From Vulcanimicrobiia bacterium (GTDB taxonomy: Bacteria > Eremiobacterota > Eremiobacteria > Baltobacterales > Baltobacteraceae): 6,377 bases of DNA. Shown here piece after piece: positions 1-5,908 of the stretch. Both the position numbers and the translations under genes were made by a program. The stretch lies in assembly GCA_024281135.1 (NCBI GenBank), contig JAMXLG010000078.1:1-6377 (forward strand). The letters run 5' to 3'. Numbering within the stretch: position 1 is the first letter of the stretch; each line of letters opens with the position of its first letter. A model generated the notes under the pieces. The model worked only from the letters and a program-made list of their open reading frames with translations, did no database searches and had not been told where the DNA came from.

Positions 1-1092
1 CTTCTTGTCGCGCTCTATGTGTTGAGCTACGTCCTGATCGTCATTTGCACGCTGGCCGCACTGATCGATTCATATCGCAAGGCCGTGGGCGAGCAACGGC
101 CGCGCATGCGTTGGGTCCTCGGTACGCTCGCGGTCGGATTTTCCGGCATCGTCCTTCTCTTTATCGGAATGCTGTTTTTGCCTCAGACGACGTCGTTGCA
201 ATACCTAGCGTTGACGATGCTCGCGACACCATTCGGTCTCGGATACGTGATCTTGCGTCATCGCGTCATCGATATTGGGTTCGTCATCAATCGCGCCGTC
301 GTGTACACCGCCGTATCGCTCGTCGTGGTCGGCGTCTTCATCCTGTTCGAGTGGCTTCTCGGACACGTCGTCGAGGCCAACAGTCCGGCATCGACGATCA
401 TTCAACTCGGCGCGGCCCTCGTACTCGGGCTCTCCGTGCGCTTCATTCACACGCGCGTGGATCGCTATGTAGACGACCTCTTCTTCCGGGATCGTCACCT
501 CGCGGAAGCGGCGATCCGCCGCTACGCGCACGAAACTGGACTGATCACCGATCCAGAGATTCTCGTGCACCGGACCGTCGAAGTCGCCGAACGCAACGGG
601 CAGTTCACTGGCGCAGCGTTCTTTGCGCGGTCTAACTCGAGTTACGTTCCACTGTTTTCAACGTTCGAACAGACGCCGGCGACAATCGACGAAAACGACG
701 TCGCGGTCCTCGAGATGCGCGCGTGGCACAATCCAGTCGATGTCGGCCACGGAAGTGCCGTGCCGGGCTACGCCGCGTTTCCCATGATCGTCCGGGGCTT
801 GCTTGCTGGCTTTCTGGCCTGCGGGGAAAAAACCACTCATGAAGCCGTCGCCCCGGACGAGCGCGACGCGCTCCACGTTCTCTCACGCGACGCCGGTATC
901 GCGCTCGACTCGCTGCGGATCACGCGCATCGAGCGGGAGCTCGCATACTTGACGGCCGACGCCGAGCTGCCTCTGCAGCTCCGAAGGCGCCTATCCGCGC
1001 TCCTCGACCAGGAGGGACCGGCGCAACCTGCGGGGGCGGCGGCACGTTCTATCCAATTGATTCAGGAATCAAAAACCCAGGAGTTACTGTGA
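1..1092 (+). CDS. Polytopic membrane protein with C-terminal GAF-like domain, no kinase domain (5' partial)
   Basis: The frame is open from base 1, so the start lies outside the window; a GTG at 19 is inside a membrane helix and is unlikely to be the real start. Counting residues from base 1 (363 visible), hydrophobic segments lie at about 1-21, 37-60, 66-85, 99-120 and 131-148. Between the third and fourth is RHRVIDIGFVINRAVVY, which resembles the 'YRLFDIDLVINRTLVY' signature of membrane GAF histidine kinases. RVDRYVDDLFFRDRH (152-166) then leads into the cytoplasmic part. Residues about 175-308 look like a degenerate GAF domain: PMIVRGLLAGFLACG, then an acidic stretch and a DAGIALDSLR helix. 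No HisKA, HATPase, GGDEF or HD domain follows; the protein ends after a short basic helix and a disordered tail. The ligand is unknown. It is co-translated with the next gene (GTGA overlap), which suggests a shared task. The family analogy is sound; a sensor role is inference. Confidence 0.72.
   Translation, partial: LLVALYVLSYVLIVICTLAALIDSYRKAVGEQRPRMRWVLGTLAVGFSGIVLLFIGMLFLPQTTSLQYLALTMLATPFGLGYVILRHRVIDIGFVINRAVVYTAVSLVVVGVFILFEWLLGHVVEANSPASTIIQLGAALVLGLSVRFIHTRVDRYVDDLFFRDRHLAEAAIRRYAHETGLITDPEILVHRTVEVAERNGQFTGAAFFARSNSSYVPLFSTFEQTPATIDENDVAVLEMRAWHNPVDVGHGSAVPGYAAFPMIVRGLLAGFLACGEKTTHEAVAPDERDALHVLSRDAGIALDSLRITRIERELAYLTADAELPLQLRRRLSALLDQEGPAQPAGAAARSIQLIQESKTQELL
1079..1083 (+). 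promoter_or_regulatory. Shine-Dalgarno AGGAG for the GTG-started DUF1858-like gene
   Basis: AGGAG lies inside the last codons of the membrane GAF gene, five bases before the GTG at 1089. It decides the GTG start over the in-frame ATG at residue 10, which has no comparable site and would cut into the conserved 'MTVDQAF' start of the domain. The placement implies translational coupling. Confidence 0.75.
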
Positions 1093-1496
1093 GCAACCAA
1101 CGTTTCACCCCGGACATGACTGTAGATCAGGCCTTCGCGCTGCACGCCGGTGCACGCCGCGTGTTTGCGCGCTTCCATCTCGGCGGCTGCTCGAACTGCG
1201 CGATCAGCGAAACGCACACGATCGTCGGCATTAGTGAAGACTACGGCATTCCGCTTCCAATGTTGCTCGACGGTTTGAATGCGCTTTTCGACGGCGGCAC
1301 GCTGACCGTTGGCGACAAGGTTCGCATTCCGGACGAGATCCGGTCGAAGATCCCGCAGCTCTCGAGCGTCCCCGAGATCGGTGAGATCACCAGCGTCGAG
1401 AACGGCGCCTATATGGCCGAATTCGGCGAAGTGCGCCTGCAAGGCTTGGCCGAGGACTTCGTCCCGGTCGAAGCGACTGCGACCAAAGCGTCGTAG
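1089..1496 (+). CDS. DUF1858-like CxxC domain protein with SH3-like C-terminal domain
   Basis: A 135-residue soluble protein. Residues about 8-66 fit the DUF1858 pattern (hybrid-cluster-protein-associated redox disulfide domain): DMTVDQAFALHAGARRVFARF, then GGCSNCAIS with C34 and C37 as a CxxC pair, then a helix ending LLDGLNALF. The two cysteines could form a redox disulfide or contribute to a metal or Fe-S site; which is unknown. Residues about 73-127 are beta-rich (VGDKVRIP, then IGEITSVENGAYMAEFGEVRL, then LAEDFVPV). They resemble an SH3/KOW-like small barrel, which is not a usual part of DUF1858 proteins. There is no signal peptide or membrane segment, so it should be cytoplasmic. The GTG start is set by AGGAG five bases upstream and overlaps the stop of the membrane GAF gene by four bases. 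The stop is eight bases from the stop of the converging DUF2203 gene. Domain assignment is by motif only. Confidence 0.72.
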   Translation: MSNQRFTPDMTVDQAFALHAGARRVFARFHLGGCSNCAISETHTIVGISEDYGIPLPMLLDGLNALFDGGTLTVGDKVRIPDEIRSKIPQLSSVPEIGEITSVENGAYMAEFGEVRLQGLAEDFVPVEATATKAS

Positions 1497-1504
1497 GGTT
1501 TCCG

Positions 1505-1903
1505 TTAATCGAGGAGCCTACGGTTTCCGAAGTTCTCCTCGATCCCGTGCCAATGCGCGATCGACGGCTCGCCTGCTTTCCAGCATAAGTAGATGGGCTG
1601 GCCTTCGCGCGTCGACGGGAAATCGATCGTCCCTAAGTCGATATCTTTAACGATGCATCCGAACGACTCGATCCTATGGATCAGCCGCACGATTTCGCTT
1701 TTGAGCTCGCCGAACCGCGGTGGCGGGAACGGTGAGCGCAGACCGGCCAGGCGTGAAACGCGGGGTGGGGTATTGCTGCGCAGCGCAGGGTCGTTTTCGA
1801 GCAGTTTGATCGCGAGATCGCGGCGCTTCTCGAGCAACTCGTCAACGAGCGGCGCAATTTTCGGGATGAGGGCGTTGGCCCGCTCAGGCGAAAAGAACTT
1901 CAT
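1505..1903 (-). CDS. DUF2203 family protein
   Basis: A 132-residue protein of unknown function. It opens with KFFSPERANALIPKIAPLVDE, the N-terminal signature of DUF2203 ('F-T-EEANALLP-L'), continues as a charged amphipathic helix, and carries the conserved C-terminal core: LIHRIESFGCIVKDIDLGTI (about 74-93), DFPS, then YLCWKAGEPSIAHWH (105-119). The invariant-looking D, C, W, GE and WH residues suggest a metal or ligand site, but no activity is established for the family. I chose the ATG at 1903 because the domain begins there; the reading frame is open up to 2032, but those extra 43 residues lie inside rapZ and are not DUF2203-like. AGAGGGAG (1916-1923) is a plausible but distant ribosome site, 12 bases upstream. 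The gene is head-to-head with rapZ (27 bases) and tail-to-tail with the DUF1858-like gene (8 bases). Confidence 0.85.
   Translation of the reverse strand: MKFFSPERANALIPKIAPLVDELLEKRRDLAIKLLENDPALRSNTPPRVSRLAGLRSPFPPPRFGELKSEIVRLIHRIESFGCIVKDIDLGTIDFPSTREGQPIYLCWKAGEPSIAHWHGIEENFGNRRLLD
1508..1543. terminator. Inverted repeat at a convergent gene end, candidate bidirectional terminator
   Basis: ATCGAGGAG (1508-1516) is an exact 9-bp inverted repeat of CTCCTCGAT (1535-1543), with an 18-base loop that itself holds a small CGG-TTT-CCG hairpin. It starts 11 bases past the DUF1858-like stop and covers the last codons of the DUF2203 gene. No T-run follows on either strand, so it is not a classic intrinsic terminator. 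It could stop or stabilise both converging transcripts. Part of it encodes protein, so chance remains possible. Confidence 0.35.
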
Positions 1904-1930
1904 GCTCGTCCAACGCTCCCTCTGCCAACC
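1904..1930. promoter_or_regulatory. 27-bp divergent gap between DUF2203 and rapZ
   Basis: This is the only non-coding DNA between two divergent start codons. It holds the DUF2203 ribosome site on the minus strand and a pyrimidine-rich run on the plus strand with no Shine-Dalgarno for rapZ. It is too short for two separate promoters, so promoter elements for each gene must extend into the coding region of the other. I see no convincing -10/-35 pair. Confidence 0.45.
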
Positions 1931-2782
1931 ATGACGGCGGCGCGCATAGTCTTCGTGGCGGGACTCTCCGGAGCCGGTAAAAGCCAGGCGATGAAGACGC
2001 TTGAGGACTTGGGCTTTTACTGTATAGAACACCTTCCTCCAGCATCACTCGATCAAACCTTAAACGTTCTCGATTCCGCGCGCGTTCCGGACGTGGCCGT
2101 CACGTTGGACGCGCATGGCGACGCATTGCTTGGCGACGCACTAGCGGCAATAGAGCGCGCACGCGCAAATCGCGACGTTTCGGTCCTTTACATGGAAGCG
2201 CGCAACGACGCATTGGTGCGCCGCTTTAGCGAAACGCGACGGCGTCATCCGTATGCGTCGCGCGGTTCGCTGCGCGAAGCAATCGCGGCAGAACGCGAGG
2301 CCTTGCTTCCCTTGCGGGAACAAGCGACGATGACGATTGACACGACCACACTGACGCACGGTGATCTCAAGGAACGGCTGGCGGCGACGTTCGCGCCCGA
2401 GCAGCGCGCGCAGCTGGCGGTCACCCTCGTGCCCTTCGGCTTTAAATACGGACTGCCGCTGGATTTGGACCTACTCTTCGACGTGCGCTTCTTACGAAAC
2501 CCTAATTATGACGATACCCTACGACCGCTTACCGGCGACGATCCGGCCGTCGCAGCGTTTATCGAAGAGGACGCAGCATGCAAGCCGTTCGTGGCGAAAC
2601 TGATCGATGTCATGGATTTCCTTTTACCGCGGTATATCGCGGAGGGTAAGGCTCAACTGACGGTCGGCATCGGCTGCACGGGCGGACGCCACCGCTCTGT
2701 CTACATCGCGCGACGGCTCTACGACCATTTGGTGACGAACGATCGGATCGCGTTGGCGCTAGACCCAAGGGATATCCGTTGA
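1931..2782 (+). CDS. rapZ: RapZ/YvcJ family P-loop nucleotide-binding regulator
   Basis: At 283 residues it matches the family's usual length (about 284). The Walker A motif GLSGAGKS is at 11-18, followed by the family signature LEDLGFYCIEHLPP (25-37). VSVLYMEARNDALVRRFSET (83-102) then RRRHPY is the Walker B/RRRHP region. The C-terminal half has FGFKYGLPLDLDLLFDVRFL (169-188), then RNPNYD, and the near-invariant GCTGGRHRSVYIARRL (248-263), which belongs to the domain that binds RNA and glucosamine-6-phosphate in E. coli RapZ. In Enterobacteria RapZ directs decay of the sRNA GlmZ and so controls GlmS. In Gram-positives the homologue YvcJ binds and hydrolyses GTP, with a less clear role; this protein is more likely the YvcJ type. 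The ATG at 1931 places the P-loop at the usual distance, but no Shine-Dalgarno precedes it. It overlaps yvcK as TGATG. All key motifs are intact. Confidence 0.95.
   Translation: MTAARIVFVAGLSGAGKSQAMKTLEDLGFYCIEHLPPASLDQTLNVLDSARVPDVAVTLDAHGDALLGDALAAIERARANRDVSVLYMEARNDALVRRFSETRRRHPYASRGSLREAIAAEREALLPLREQATMTIDTTTLTHGDLKERLAATFAPEQRAQLAVTLVPFGFKYGLPLDLDLLFDVRFLRNPNYDDTLRPLTGDDPAVAAFIEEDAACKPFVAKLIDVMDFLLPRYIAEGKAQLTVGIGCTGGRHRSVYIARRLYDHLVTNDRIALALDPRDIR
2767..2772 (+). promoter_or_regulatory. Shine-Dalgarno-like AAGGGA for yvcK
   Basis: AAGGGA near the end of rapZ lies about nine bases before the ATG at 2782. It supports that ATG, which shares its A with the rapZ TGA. A TTG at 2779 is directly adjacent and in frame, but is the weaker choice. 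Confidence 0.5.
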
Positions 2783-4125
2783 TGCGCGACCGCTTGATGA
2801 AGCCACTGCAGTGGCTGATCCCAGGACTTGGTATCAAACGTTGGCTTCTGCTCGCGACGTTCGGCGTGTTGATTCTTCTCGATGGGATCGGCCGCTGGCT
2901 CGTCGCCGAAGGCGCGTCGTTCCCGCTGAACGAGATCATCGACAACATCGTCGATGATTATTTTTCGCCTTCATATCTTACGTATATCTTCGTCGCGCTC
3001 GGCGTCGCGCTGGTTCTCGTCGGTGTCGGCCAATGGGTCCGTTCGATCGTGCACGCCGCATCATCAGGCGGCAAAATTATCGACACGCTTCGCGCACGCC
3101 GGTTAGAGCAAGGCTACAACATCGTCGCAATCGGCGGCGGCACGGGACTCTCGACGTTGCTGCGCGGACTCAAGCGACGCACATGCAACTTAACGGCAAT
3201 CGTCACTGTGAGCGACGACGGCGGTTCATCCGGACGTTTACAAAAAGAACTCGGCGTCTTACCGCCGGGCGACATCCGCAACTGTTTGGTCGCGCTTGCC
3301 GATGACGAAGCGCTCGTCACCGATCTCTTCCGGTATCGATTCGAAGAAGGCGAAGGACTGATCGGACATTCGTTCGGCAACCTTTTCCTTGCCGCAATGA
3401 CCGGCATCACCGGCAACTTCGATAAGGCGGTCAAAGAGTCGAGCCGAGTGTTAAATATCGTCGGACGCGTGTTGCCTGCGACGCTTTCGATCGTTCGTCT
3501 GTGCGCCGAACTCGACGATGGGACGATTGTCGAAGGCGAATCCAACATTCCCAAGGCGAACCGTCCGATCCGCCGGGTCTTCTTCGAGCCTAGCACAGTC
3601 GCGCCGCTCGAGGAGGCGCTTGAGGCCATTCGCAACGCCGACGCGATCGTGCTCGGACCGGGTTCGCTCTTTACGTCGATTCTGCCGAACTTCTTGATCG
3701 ATCGCATCACGCAAGAAGTCGCGCGCGCGCGCGGCGTGAAAATCTACGTGTGCAACGTCATGACGCAACCCGGCGAAACCGACAATATGACGGCCGCCGA
3801 TCACGTTGAAGCGCTCTTCGGCAACGCAGGCGCGCGGGTGTGCGATTACGTCGTCGTGAACGACGAGCCGCCCTCAAAACTGCGTCAGACCTACGCGGAA
3901 GAGAATCAGATTCCGGTCGTGCCCGACGTCGATCGTATTGAAGCGATGGGACTTACGGTGGTCAAAGCCGATATGCTCAGCGAAATCGAGAAGGTTCGTC
4001 ACGATCCCGAGCAGCTTGGCGATGTGGTCTTGGGCGTGATCGATCGCGCCGTCGCGGAACGCGCGACGTTTGTGCGACCGGCGAGTTCCTACGCTAAGGC
4101 GGCGGTTGCTGCAGGGCGACGTTAA
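2782..4125 (+). CDS. yvcK: YvcK/CofD-like gluconeogenesis factor with N-terminal membrane anchor
   Basis: A 447-residue protein. Residues about 112-425 form the CofD/YvcK domain: AIGGGTGLSTLLRGLK (116-131), SDDGGSSGRL (144-153), PPGDIRNCL (161-169), GHSFGN (195-200), GPGSLFTSILPN (292-303) and NVMTQPGET (325-333). The nucleotide-sugar binding loops look intact. B. subtilis YvcK (about 317 residues) binds UDP-sugars and is needed for growth on gluconeogenic carbon sources and for normal cell-wall synthesis and shape. Here about 110 extra N-terminal residues hold two hydrophobic segments (about 21-41 and 65-85) separated by an acidic stretch, so the catalytic-like domain is probably tethered to the cytoplasmic face of the inner membrane. 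The ATG shares one base with the rapZ stop, implying coupled translation. The expected partner whiA does not follow. The last 32 bases overlap the end of the minus-strand lipoprotein gene. Confidence 0.92.
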   Translation: MRDRLMKPLQWLIPGLGIKRWLLLATFGVLILLDGIGRWLVAEGASFPLNEIIDNIVDDYFSPSYLTYIFVALGVALVLVGVGQWVRSIVHAASSGGKIIDTLRARRLEQGYNIVAIGGGTGLSTLLRGLKRRTCNLTAIVTVSDDGGSSGRLQKELGVLPPGDIRNCLVALADDEALVTDLFRYRFEEGEGLIGHSFGNLFLAAMTGITGNFDKAVKESSRVLNIVGRVLPATLSIVRLCAELDDGTIVEGESNIPKANRPIRRVFFEPSTVAPLEEALEAIRNADAIVLGPGSLFTSILPNFLIDRITQEVARARGVKIYVCNVMTQPGETDNMTAADHVEALFGNAGARVCDYVVVNDEPPSKLRQTYAEENQIPVVPDVDRIEAMGLTVVKADMLSEIEKVRHDPEQLGDVVLGVIDRAVAERATFVRPASSYAKAAVAAGRR

Positions 4126-4444
4126 GCTCGAACGGCGCTCCCGGCTCCGCGTTGGAGCTCGAGTTCACGTCTTTGTAGCCATGCGCGCGCACCACGTAGT
4201 CGATGATGCCGCTCGGCACTTTATCGATCGTGAAGTTTCCGTTTGAGTCTGTCGTCGTCGTCAGTACCGCGTCGATGATTATCGTCGCGTTTGCCACGGG
4301 CGCGTGGGTAGTAGCGTCGGTAACCGTACCTTTAACGCTCGCGAATTTACTCGCGGGAGGAAGATCGCCGTTGTCGCAGGCCGATAGTGTAAGCGCCAGA
4401 ATCCCGGCGGCGAAGAGCGACCGCACGACGTTGTTCATACTCAT
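4094..4444 (-). CDS. Small lipoprotein with a carboxypeptidase-regulatory-like (Ig-like) domain
   Basis: A 116-residue protein with a type II signal peptide: short charged start (R8), hydrophobic core SLFAAGILALT, and lipobox L20-S-A-C23. The mature part (about 36-113) has the pattern of a carboxypeptidase-D regulatory-like beta-sandwich: VKGTVTDATTHAPVANATI, then DSNGNFTIDKVPSGIIDYVV, then RAHGYKD. Such domains act in surface or periplasmic adhesion and binding; no enzymatic residues are evident. Residue +2 after the lipid-bearing cysteine is Asp, which in Enterobacteria retains lipoproteins in the inner membrane. The start may be the ATG at 4444 or the one at 4438; neither has a Shine-Dalgarno at normal spacing, the GAGGGG at 4470-4475 being about 25 bases away. 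Its 3' end overlaps yvcK by 32 bases, and its start is 54 bases from the divergent cbs start. The ligand is unknown. Confidence 0.78.
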   Translation of the reverse strand: MSMNNVVRSLFAAGILALTLSACDNGDLPPASKFASVKGTVTDATTHAPVANATIIIDAVLTTTTDSNGNFTIDKVPSGIIDYVVRAHGYKDVNSSSNAEPGAPFELNVALQQPPP

Positions 4445-4498
4445 TGAACGTTCTATCGCGTAGGTTCGTCCCCTCGTTACATTGAAGCGCAGACCCCT
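4445..4498. promoter_or_regulatory. 54-bp divergent region between lipoprotein gene and cbs
   Basis: This short region must contain, or overlap, the promoters of both divergent genes. It holds a perfect 8-bp palindrome, GAACGTTC (4446-4453), next to the lipoprotein start. TACATT (4478-4483) could be a weak -10 for cbs, but it has no matching -35. No S-box or other riboswitch-sized leader is possible in this space. Confidence 0.35.
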
Positions 4499-5908
4499 AT
4501 GTCCACGACAGCTCCCACCGGCCGGGCAGCCGGTCCCACGTACTGTGAAAACGCCCTCGAAGCCATCGGCAACACTCCGCTGGTCAAACTCAACAAGGTC
4601 ACCGATGGTGCCGAATGTCTCGTTCTCGCGAAGATCGAGTACATGAACCCGGGCGGGAGCGTGAAAGACCGACCTGCGATTGCGATGCTCGAAGAAGCCG
4701 AGCGCGCCGGACTGCTCAAGCCGGGCGGAACGATCGTCGAACCGACGAGCGGCAACACTGGTTCCGGACTTGCAATGGCGGCTGCGATTCGCGGTTACCG
4801 CTGCATTTTGGTGATGCCCGACAAAATGTCGAAAGAGAAAATCGATCTTTTGAAGGCATACGGCGCGGAAGTCGTCGTCACACCGAGTACCGTTCCCGCC
4901 GACTCAGCCGAGTCGTACTACGGCGTCGCGAACCGTCTCGCATCGGAAATTCCCGGCGCGTTTCAGCCTAACCAATTTCACAATCATCACAATCCTGAAG
5001 CGCATTACCATACGACGGGTCCGGAAATCTGGAGCCAAACGAACGGCACGATAACGCACTTCGTTGCCGGCATCGGAACGGGTGGGACGATCTCCGGCAC
5101 CGCTCGCTATCTTAAGGATCAGAATCCGAAGATTCACGTCATCGGCGCCGATCCCGAGGGCTCGATTTATTCGGGCGATACGCCGCGATCGTACGCGGTT
5201 GAAGGCATCGGCATGAACTACTTGCCGGAAACGGTCGACTTGAAAGTCATCGACGAAGTCGTGCGCGTCTCCGATCGCGAGTCGTTCCTGATGGCGCGCC
5301 GCATCACGCGCGAAGAAGGCTTGCTCGTCGGCGGTTCGTCGGGCACGGCAGCTGTTGCCGCCGTGAAGCTCGCGAAGACGCTGCCGAAAAATGCGATCGT
5401 CGTCGTCATCTTCCCCGACTCGGGACGCGGCTACATGTCGAAGATTTTCAACGACGACTGGATGATCGCCAACGGCTTCCTATCGGAAGGCAAACGCAAA
5501 TCGACGGTCGGCGACGTGCTGCGCAATAAGACGCCGCTTCCTCCGATGATCACGGTGAAGCCGGATGACACGGTTAAAACGGCGCTCGATCTTCTTCGTC
5601 AGTACGAGATTTCGCAGATCCCCGTCGTCAAAGGCCACGAAATGGTCGGCAGCATCAACGACGTCGGCGTCATGCAAGCCGTCTTCGATCAGTCCGACAT
5701 CATTCACAAACCGGTGAGCGACGTGATGGGACGCCCGTTCCCAGTGCTCGAGCAATTCGAAGAAATCGAAAAGGCCTACAAACTCCTAACGCTCGCAAAT
5801 CCCGCCGTCGTCATCACGGACGACGGTGATCCGATCGGCGTCCTGACGCGTCAAGACCTTATCAGCTTTCTCTCCACCTCATCGGACGCAACCGGTAAGG
5901 CTCAGTGA
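4499..5908 (+). CDS. cbs: Cystathionine beta-synthase (PLP enzyme with C-terminal Bateman module)
   Basis: A 469-residue protein. It would condense L-serine with L-homocysteine to L-cystathionine in the cytosol, the first step of reverse transsulfuration. Residues about 15-320 are the fold-type II PLP domain: MNPGGSVKDRP with the Schiff-base lysine K56, PTSGNTG (82-88) as the substrate/asparagine loop, GIGTGGTISG (191-200) binding the PLP phosphate, GGSSG (278-282) and PDSGRGYMSK (306-315), the last being more CBS-like than CysK-like. Two CBS motifs follow (about 347-400 and 405-459), forming a Bateman module that in some family members binds S-adenosylmethionine or other adenosyl ligands. 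The N-terminal haem-binding extension of animal CBS is absent. Length matches the actinobacterial CysM2/Cbs type. The start codon fits the family, but the upstream region has only a weak GAAG site. It overlaps the next gene as TGATG. An O-acetylserine-dependent activity is a less likely alternative. Confidence 0.93.
   Translation: MSTTAPTGRAAGPTYCENALEAIGNTPLVKLNKVTDGAECLVLAKIEYMNPGGSVKDRPAIAMLEEAERAGLLKPGGTIVEPTSGNTGSGLAMAAAIRGYRCILVMPDKMSKEKIDLLKAYGAEVVVTPSTVPADSAESYYGVANRLASEIPGAFQPNQFHNHHNPEAHYHTTGPEIWSQTNGTITHFVAGIGTGGTISGTARYLKDQNPKIHVIGADPEGSIYSGDTPRSYAVEGIGMNYLPETVDLKVIDEVVRVSDRESFLMARRITREEGLLVGGSSGTAAVAAVKLAKTLPKNAIVVVIFPDSGRGYMSKIFNDDWMIANGFLSEGKRKSTVGDVLRNKTPLPPMITVKPDDTVKTALDLLRQYEISQIPVVKGHEMVGSINDVGVMQAVFDQSDIIHKPVSDVMGRPFPVLEQFEEIEKAYKLLTLANPAVVITDDGDPIGVLTRQDLISFLSTSSDATGKAQ
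5896..5900 (+). promoter_or_regulatory. Shine-Dalgarno TAAGG for the gamma-lyase/synthase gene
   Basis: TAAGG within the last codons of cbs lies seven bases before the ATG at 5908 and matches the anti-Shine-Dalgarno core. It supports that start and coupled translation with cbs. Confidence 0.6.

Noticed and set aside
19..21. GTG at base 19 as the true start of the membrane GAF gene
   Set aside because: The frame stays open and hydrophobic to base 1 with no ribosome site, so the gene most likely begins before the window.
1593..1934. Plus-strand open frame opposite the DUF2203 gene
   Set aside because: It is serine/arginine-rich and low in motif content, and lies wholly over the complement of a clear DUF2203 protein, so it is a shadow frame.
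1904..2032. N-terminal extension of the DUF2203 frame into rapZ
   Set aside because: The extra 43 residues are the complement of the rapZ start and P-loop region and are not DUF2203-like; the ATG at 1903 begins the conserved domain.
3114..3710. Long minus-strand open frame inside yvcK
   Set aside because: It is serine-rich, has no recognisable domain, and is antisense to well-conserved CofD/YvcK motifs; long antisense frames are common in this base composition.
4144..4158. Small hairpin GCTCC-GCGTT-GGAGC just after the yvcK stop as a terminator
   Set aside because: The stem is only five pairs, no T-run follows, and it lies inside lipoprotein coding sequence.
4203..4463. Plus-strand open frame with hydrophobic stretches between yvcK and cbs
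   Set aside because: It is the complement of the lipoprotein gene, whose lipobox and beta-sandwich pattern are far more convincing. Its hydrophobic look comes from reading the complement.
4970..5020. Histidine-rich stretch in CBS as a possible metal site
   Set aside because: It aligns with the normal family segment 'NQ-N--NP-AHY-TT' near the active site, so the extra histidines are ordinary variation.
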